A stretch of DNA of 64,000 nt from Jacaranda mimosifolia (taxonomy: Eukaryota > Streptophyta > Magnoliopsida > Lamiales > Bignoniaceae). Location: contig CM032117.1 of the NCBI GenBank assembly GCA_018894105.1, positions 29,802,501 through 29,866,500 of the forward strand, given 5' to 3'. The stretch's first letter is position 1. Each line of letters begins with the position of its first letter. Below are positions 62,058 to 64,000 of the stretch, piece by piece. Under the pieces are notes generated by a model. It had not been told where the DNA came from. It did not search any database and was given only the letters and a program-made list of their open reading frames with translations. Made by a program: the position numbers and the translations under genes.

Positions 62058-63533
62058 TGTTGGAATAGTGCCCCCACAAGCCAATCTAATTGGCGTGTAA
62101 AACTACTCCACTTGTGATATAATCTCGATTGAATGGCATTCACTAAAATGGCCATCTTCATCTTATACATTTATAATTTCTTCACATGCATTTGGTTGAA
62201 GCCCTTACATCATACGAGACTATGGGACTTGGTCACATATATGATGGTTATCATGAAATAAGTCTCTATGGTCATGATTTTAAATATTCAAAGCCATAGA
62301 ATCTTATGAGACAGGGCATCTAAGATTTAGATACACTTGCACTCAAGATGCATACTCTAAAGGGTTTGATATTGCCCCATTTCATGGGCAATTTATATTA
62401 GACATGGATGCATATTAGTGGGTGCTTGTTAGAGAACAAGTTCACTAAAGGCCCGCTTAGAGAATCCACAAGGCAGCCATAGTGACACGTTGGTAGTGGC
62501 AAGTTCTCTAGCTTACGATAGTGCATATAATTAGTTCTTTGACTTAAGGTTCTATAGTAACCTTGTATTTAGGTCCTTCTACTTTAATTTTACACTAACC
62601 ACATAGCGGGTCACCTAGGGCTTAGGTTGGGCACAAACTACCTATTTATGGAGGTTGGTGAGTTCCAAGAAATATCTTACCCTAGGCCTCCATGGAGAGA
62701 TAGGAAATGGAATGAATGTATTTGCATGACAATCATAAGCGATAATGGTTCACCCACAATTAATTCATCCAATTTGTTGGGCTCCGTAGGCTTGTGCTAG
62801 ATATCAACTATGGGGATTGGGTACTCTTCAATTGATTGAGATTAATTGATAGAGTGATTAGTTCAAAAGTGTTCAGACTAATCGGAATATTCGATATTCA
62901 ATAAATTACAAAGAGTTGTGAGCCCATATCTAATTAATTAGTGAACCTAAAAGATCACACACAAAAGCCTAGAACACTATCACTTGACTGAAAAAATTAT
63001 CTAAGAAGTTACATAATTAAAGTGATCAAGCTTATTGGGGGGGGAGAGAGAGAGAGCTAGTTGACTAATTAATAATTGGTCACCATGGCTTGATTTATTT
63101 AAGTGTTAAATTAATTAAAATAATTTAAAGAGTTAAATTAGGCCAATTAAATTAAGGTGTTAATTTAATTTGTGCCATGTAGCAATTTAATTAGTCAAAG
63201 TCAACTTAAAGAGTTAAGTTGATTTTATTAACTTAAGGAGTTGGTTAATCTAATTAAATTAATAAGTTAATTTAATTACTTTGGGATCTAATTTTGGAGG
63301 AAAAATTAAATGGAAGAGTCTATTTATAATTAATGAGTCCGCATTTTTTATTTAAGAAATTAAAAATGCAACTTGACTAGCAACTTAGTATCCTAAGTGG
63401 CATAGTAAGGCGTGTGATAGAAGCTTCCCCAAGCTTCTATCTCCTACTATAAAACCCTATATGGCCTGCCCTTAGGATGCTTAATTCCTGCTGCATTTTT
63501 CCCTACAATCAAGTGGTGATCTCATGTGCTGAG
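62058..63533 (+). repeat. 3' LTR of element D, first part
   Basis: Starts TGTTGGAATAGTGCCCCCAC and follows D's 5' LTR through the MITE empty site to CTCATGTGCTGAG, where LTR G interrupts it. TATAAAAC at about 63449 is a possible TATA box. A G8(AG)n run lies at about 63037-63056. Confidence 0.88.
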
Positions 63534-64000
63534 TAATGGAATAATGCCCGGCAAGCCAATTAGATTAGCCTTGTAAAAGTTATTTTCTTGTAAAACAATC
63601 TTGATTGAATGATATTCTTTATATGGCCACCTTCATCTTATGCTTTATACTACTTCACTTGTATTTGGATGAAGCCTTTAGATCACACATGACTATAGGA
63701 CTTGGTTTGGTGACCATGGAATAAATCTCACATAGTCATGATTTTAAATCTTCCAAGTTATAGGATCTTATGAGACGAGACATCTAAGATCCGGATAGAC
63801 TTGCACTAATGATGCATAAAGCCAAGAGTTGGATATTGCTCCGTTTCATGAGCAATCTGTATGAGATACGGGTGCATGTTAGTGGGTGATTGTTAGAGAA
63901 CAAGGTACTGAAGACCCACCAAAGAATCCACTAGATAGCCATAGTGGTAAGTCGATAGTGGTCAATTCTCCCACTTACACTAGTGCATATTATTAGTCCT
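63534..64000 (+). repeat. LTR G inserted in D's 3' LTR (partial)
   Basis: Starts TAATGGAATAATGCCCGGCA, a mutated form of the family start, and resembles the other strand of the solo LTR in A. CTGAG (63529-63533) would be its left target duplication. It runs off the window, so it cannot be called solo or full length. Confidence 0.75.

Larger units (their letters stand above)
48613..64000 (+). mobile_element. Element D: long-LTR Ty1/copia on the + strand, continuing past the window
   Basis: 5' LTR 48613-51953, primer site 51956-51968, leader (split by solo LTR E), gag-pol 58348-62038 and 3' LTR from 62058, itself interrupted by LTR G at 63534. It inserted into element C's integrase in the opposite orientation. 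TGGGA (48608-48612) is the expected left target duplication; the right copy lies outside. Confidence 0.9.

Noticed and set aside
1..64000. A novel multi-gene system (defence island, biosynthetic cluster or similar)
   Set aside because: Only one intact host gene is visible; all other coding remnants are transposon-derived or plastid-derived.

Overview
This window is nuclear DNA from a flowering plant. It is AT-rich, one gene has GT-AG introns, and most of the rest is nested transposable elements with 5-bp (LTR), 8-bp (hAT) or TAA (Harbinger-type) target duplications. One patch of chloroplast ycf1 sequence is embedded in a retrotransposon. I cannot name the species.

The only intact host gene is a four-exon gene on the + strand (24045-44218). 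It encodes a 159-residue coiled-coil protein of the plant DUF662 family, often labelled 'RAB6-interacting golgin'. Its first intron is 19,406 bp because a 13.8-kb Ty1/copia element (element A), a foldback element, a Harbinger-type MITE and an hAT-type MITE sit in it. The other introns are 168 and 120 bp.

The dominant repeat is one Ty1/copia family with unusually long LTRs (about 2.2 kb). Its LTRs begin TGTTGGAATAGTGCC, end CTTCA and have an initiator-tRNA-Met primer site. Protein motifs resemble the Angela/BARE group. I see at least nine insertions of this family: a + strand remnant at the left edge (1-1739); element B (minus, 2711-19361), interrupted by a CACTA transposon (3647-11619); an LTR remnant H (19362-19944); element A (minus, 28350-42149) with a solo LTR inside its integrase region; element C (minus, from 44894); element D (plus, from 48613) inserted in C; a solo LTR E (52439-56830) in D's leader; a solo LTR F (53961-56189) in E; and LTR G (from 63534) inserted in D's 3' LTR. 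All coding regions of this family carry stops and frameshifts.

DNA transposons are a CACTA element with a degraded TNP1/Transposase_24-like gene, two copies of a GGGTACCC-rich hAT-type element, two copies of another hAT-type MITE (26416-27210 and 49910-50733), an hAT-type insert in one LTR of A, and smaller MITEs. A Sirevirus-like reverse transcriptase/RNase H remnant lies at 20340-20890.

I found no CRISPR array, operon, RNA gene or evidence for a new defence or metabolic system. What stands out is the insertion history, which can be read base by base from target duplications and empty-site comparisons, and the survival of an apparently intact reading frame across a transposon-inflated intron.
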